A program made the translations under genes and the position numbers. DNA of 53,945 nucleotides from Cryomorpha ignava. Its GTDB lineage: Bacteria > Bacteroidota > Bacteroidia > Flavobacteriales_D > Cryomorphaceae. The notes under the pieces are model-generated. The model saw only the letters and a list, made by a program, of their open reading frames with translations, did not search any database and was not told the DNA's origin. The DNA lies in assembly GCF_010686655.1 (NCBI RefSeq), contig NZ_JAAGVY010000034.1, positions 1-53,945 of the forward strand, read 5' to 3'. Position 1 is the stretch's first letter. Every line of letters begins with the position of its first letter. Positions 52,121 through 53,945 of this stretch are shown here, one piece after another.

Positions 52121-52731
52121 AAATAATCTGTATTGGCAGAAACTACGCCGAACACGCCAAAGAATTAATAAACGAAGTACCCACAGAGCCCGTGGTTTTT
52201 CTAAAACCTGAAACGGCTTTATTGCCAAAGAATCATCCGTTTATTTATCCCGATCACACCAGCGATTTACATTTTGAAGTGGAGCTGGTAATCCGGATAA
52301 GCAAACTTGGAAAGCACATCGAAGAAAAGTTTGCGCATAAATATTACAGCGAAATAGGAATCGGTATTGATTTCACGGCACGCGATTTACAGCAAAAGTT
52401 TAAGGAAAAAGGCCTACCTTGGGAAAAGGCAAAAGCTTTTGACCACTCGGCACCTATGGGTCGCAAATTCATTTCAGTGAGCGATTTGCCTAATAAAAAC
52501 GCGATTAAATTTGAGCTTTATAAAAACGGCGAATGCGTTCAATCCGGAAATTCATCTGATATGATTTTCAGCTTTGATGAGATAATAGCTTATGTTTCAA
52601 AGTATTTTACTCTGAAAATTGGAGACATGATTATGACCGGTACACCAAAGGGTGTTGGTTCATGTGTTATTGGCGATAAACTCGAGGCTTATATTGAAGG
52701 TGAGAAGTTGCTGGTGCTTGATGTGAAGTAA
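52117..52731 (+). CDS. Fumarylacetoacetate hydrolase (FAH) family protein
   Basis: A 204-residue FAH-fold hydrolase. It has KIICIGRNYAEHAKEL, metal ligands in DLHFEVELVIRI and IGIDFTARDLQQ, and MIMTGTPKGVGSC. The family includes acylpyruvate hydrolases and oxaloacetate decarboxylases, so the reaction is likely C-C bond cleavage of a keto acid. It overlaps the exonuclease gene by four bases, though no common pathway is evident. Confidence 0.92.
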   Translation: MKIICIGRNYAEHAKELINEVPTEPVVFLKPETALLPKNHPFIYPDHTSDLHFEVELVIRISKLGKHIEEKFAHKYYSEIGIGIDFTARDLQQKFKEKGLPWEKAKAFDHSAPMGRKFISVSDLPNKNAIKFELYKNGECVQSGNSSDMIFSFDEIIAYVSKYFTLKIGDMIMTGTPKGVGSCVIGDKLEAYIEGEKLLVLDVK

Positions 52732-52822
52732 GTTCGTCGTAGGGTTGATATGACTTTATTTGGATTTTTTAAGTTAGCTGGCTCAATATTGATTAACACA
52801 CCTGATTGATTAACATACCTGA

Positions 52823-53113
52823 TCATACCAATTTATCAGACATCACAAAATCTCGAAAATTAGTTCGTGTTATTCCTTTCACATCAGCATTATAATTGGA
52901 AGTAAACGTTTTTGAAAAGTAAATTTTCTTATTGGGATTCCATTTAAATTTAAAAGCGGAAAGTTTGTCTCTCGCTATTTCCAGATAATCTATTTCCTGT
53001 CGCTGTTTGGTTCGCCAGAAATACATTTGTGCAGCTTGATTGTAATATCTCAACAGTTTTAATCTCTCGGAGATCAGAAAATTTTCCCAGAGTATAACTT
53101 TAACTGAATACAT
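52823..53113 (-). pseudogene. Remnant of a DUF4143-type ATPase (C-terminal end only)
   Basis: The 96-residue frame carries ILWENFLISERLKLLRYYN, YFWRTKQRQEIDYLEIARDKLSAFKFKW and NADVKGITRTNFRDFV. This is the C-terminal end of the AAA_14/DUF4143 ATPases of about 380 residues. The P-loop part is missing: the sequence upstream (53114 on) has no continuation in any frame that I could find. The ATG at the start of the frame is thus accidental and the piece is a relic. Confidence 0.75.
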
Positions 53114-53326
53114 TCCGCTTAAAGCATAACTATAATGGAATAGTGTTAAAATATAAGGCTATTTTCCCTTATTCTGATTCAAATCACTCCTCTGGGTTTC
53201 CAAGAACCTTTTCTCCCAAGAAATCAAGTAAACTCATACCCATAATTATTGAGAGTATTGAAAAAGCTACAAACAATAGTTGCAAGATCAGTTTAAAATG
53301 TCGAATTTTCTTTAAAATAATTGCTT

Positions 53327-53560
53327 ATGAGTACTTTAAAATCTTTGAAAAGTAGGATCACCGAAAGAATTATGCTGTTACAGGATGAAGATTTGTTGGA
53401 AGTAATAGAAACAATTTTGAATTCAGATGTAACTGAAGAGCGAGTGCATTTAAATTCTTACCAGATCAAAATGCTGGAAATGAGTGAAAAAGATATTGCC
53501 AATGGTAATTTAATTTCTGAATCTGACCTAAGAAAAGATGACTCGAAATGGATGGACTAA
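53327..53560 (+). CDS. Antitoxin-like protein of a ParE/RelE-type module
   Basis: A 77-residue acidic protein (MSTLKSLKSRITERIMLLQD, then MLEMSEKDIANGNLISESDLRKDDSKWMD). Size, charge and position directly upstream of a ParE/RelE-like toxin frame indicate an antitoxin. The MSEKDIANGNLISESDLRKDDSKWMD end fits the Bacteroidota antitoxins of this kind, which bind the toxin with the C-terminal part. Its last codons overlap the toxin start. Confidence 0.75.
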   Translation: MSTLKSLKSRITERIMLLQDEDLLEVIETILNSDVTEERVHLNSYQIKMLEMSEKDIANGNLISESDLRKDDSKWMD

Positions 53561-53785
53561 AGGTTTTTTGGACAAGTATTGCCAGAAACCAACGAGATAA
53601 AATTTTTTTACTATTGGAATCAACGAAATAAGAACGCGGCATATTCAAAAAAGCTCAATTTAGCTCTTAGACGAAGGACAGATTTATTAAGAATCTATCC
53701 TGAAATAGGGAAGCTAACGATATTTAATCAAACGAGAGTGTTAGCAATAGGCCATTATAGCATTCTTTATCAAATCAAAAAAAAC
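53548..53785 (+). pseudogene. ParE/RelE-family toxin, frameshifted and cut by IS66
   Basis: The frame from ATG 53548 gives MDGLKVFWTSIARNQRDKIF and then runs out of register. Removing one T from the run at 53603-53609 restores YYWNQRNKNAAYSKKLNLAL, then RRRTDLLRIYPEIGKLTIFN and TRVLAIGHYSILYQIKKN, the normal ParE/RelE toxin. Translation then enters unrelated sequence at about 53786, where the IS66 end begins. The gene thus has a frameshift and has lost its C-terminal strand. A sequencing error in the T run cannot be excluded. Confidence 0.75.
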
Positions 53786-53945
53786 GTATCCACCCGACCA
53801 ACTACACCGCCTGATTTTCCAACTCACCAAAGCTTGTTAACTTTTCTGGTATGTCTATATTCCCAGGGAAGAGTTCAAAAAGTTTGTTGACCGGATGATC
53901 GGCGATTTTGCCAAGCACGGCAGTAAGCCAGGCCATAGGTTCTAC
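53786..53945 (-). mobile_element. IS66-family insertion sequence, end only
   Basis: The element runs off the right edge. The boundary is placed where the toxin frame loses homology, at the sequence GTATCCACCCGACC. Its transposase is read on the minus strand. The other end is not visible, so the inverted repeat and the 8-bp target duplication usual in IS66 cannot be tested here. Confidence 0.7.
53802..53945 (-). CDS. IS66 family transposase, C-terminal 47 residues (partial)
   Basis: The frame enters from the right edge as VEPMAWLTAVLGKIADHPVN, then KLFELFPGNI and DIPEKLTSF, and ends at TAG 53802-53804. This matches the IS66 C-terminal domain pattern (xEPxxWLxxVLxxIxxHP followed by LLPxN). The catalytic DDE core lies outside the window. 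Confidence 0.8.
   Translation of the reverse strand, partial: VEPMAWLTAVLGKIADHPVNKLFELFPGNIDIPEKLTSFGELENQAV

Noticed and set aside
53143-53355. 70-aa plus-strand ORF before the antitoxin
   Set aside because: It has no recognisable domain, runs into the antitoxin start, and lies in the decayed zone.

Overview
The window comes from a member of the Bacteroidota, most likely the Flavobacteriales (Schleiferiaceae/Cryomorphaceae-like by inference). The evidence is: AT-rich DNA (roughly 40% GC by eye); many genes preceded by the Bacteroidota -7 element TAnnTTTG rather than TATAAT; a Rho factor with a very long disordered insertion; TPR plus beta-propeller proteins of the PorE type; a split transketolase; an ECF/anti-sigma/Spy-like trio; and Mpl-type murein recycling. 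No plasmid, phage or CRISPR hallmark is present. The only clear mobile DNA is a pair of MITE-like elements and an IS66 end at the right margin.

Layout. 1-9.2 kb: tRNA-Leu(GAG), a fatty acid hydroxylase, a TetA-like MFS pump, an orphan protein, an operon of S9 peptidase, SDR reductase and family 2 glycosyltransferase, a CorA-like transporter with a GTN instead of GMN signature, and a DUF2141 protein. 9.2-13.1 kb: a possible small RNA, a lipoprotein, a HEAT-like protein and a GT39-like membrane glycosyltransferase. 13.2-20.5 kb: the phenylacetate degradation cluster paaABCD, then paaG, paaH, paaI, paaJ and paaY, with a 42-codon ORF and a perfect palindrome between the halves. PaaE, PaaK and PaaZ are not in the window. 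20.7-23.9 kb: a GCS2-type ligase fused to CBS domains, overlapped by an AstE/aspartoacylase-like hydrolase. 24.1-24.3 kb: six tandem 38-bp hairpin repeats. 24.4-27.6 kb: transketolase N and C subunits with a secreted VWA protein between them. 27.7-29.2 kb: the ECF sigma trio. 29.2-34 kb: a class III aminotransferase, a CoA-binding protein, two orphan genes under identical palindromes, a small secreted protein and a WYL regulator. 34.2-38.2 kb: rho, a large nested-hairpin element, a four-helix membrane protein and mpl. 38.3-42.4 kb: an MBL-fold hydrolase, a two-component system and a coiled-coil protein. 42.4-43.5 kb: a gene-free kilobase with the second MITE copy and structured DNA. 43.5-52.7 kb: recR, a large GT2 fusion, a 2-oxoacid dehydrogenase E2, two PorE-like proteins, a DEDDh exonuclease and an FAH-family hydrolase. 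52.8-53.9 kb: a decayed zone with a DUF4143 ATPase remnant, an antitoxin with a frameshifted ParE/RelE toxin, and an IS66 transposase end.

How genes work together. PaaABC (needing PaaE from elsewhere, with PaaD for Fe-S assembly) epoxidises phenylacetyl-CoA. PaaG, PaaH and PaaJ carry out isomerisation and beta-oxidation, while PaaI and PaaY remove dead-end CoA esters. The S9/SDR/GT2, GCS2-CBS/AstE, transketolase/VWA, ECF trio and RR/HK groups are tight co-directional units. The points most worth a second look are the twin-palindrome orphan genes at 31.2-31.95 kb, the MITE pair with target duplications, the nested hairpin at 36.2 kb, the hairpin repeat family with compensatory changes, the VWA gene inside the transketolase operon, the GT2-degenerate sugar transferase fusion, and the toxin broken by a frameshift next to an IS66 end.
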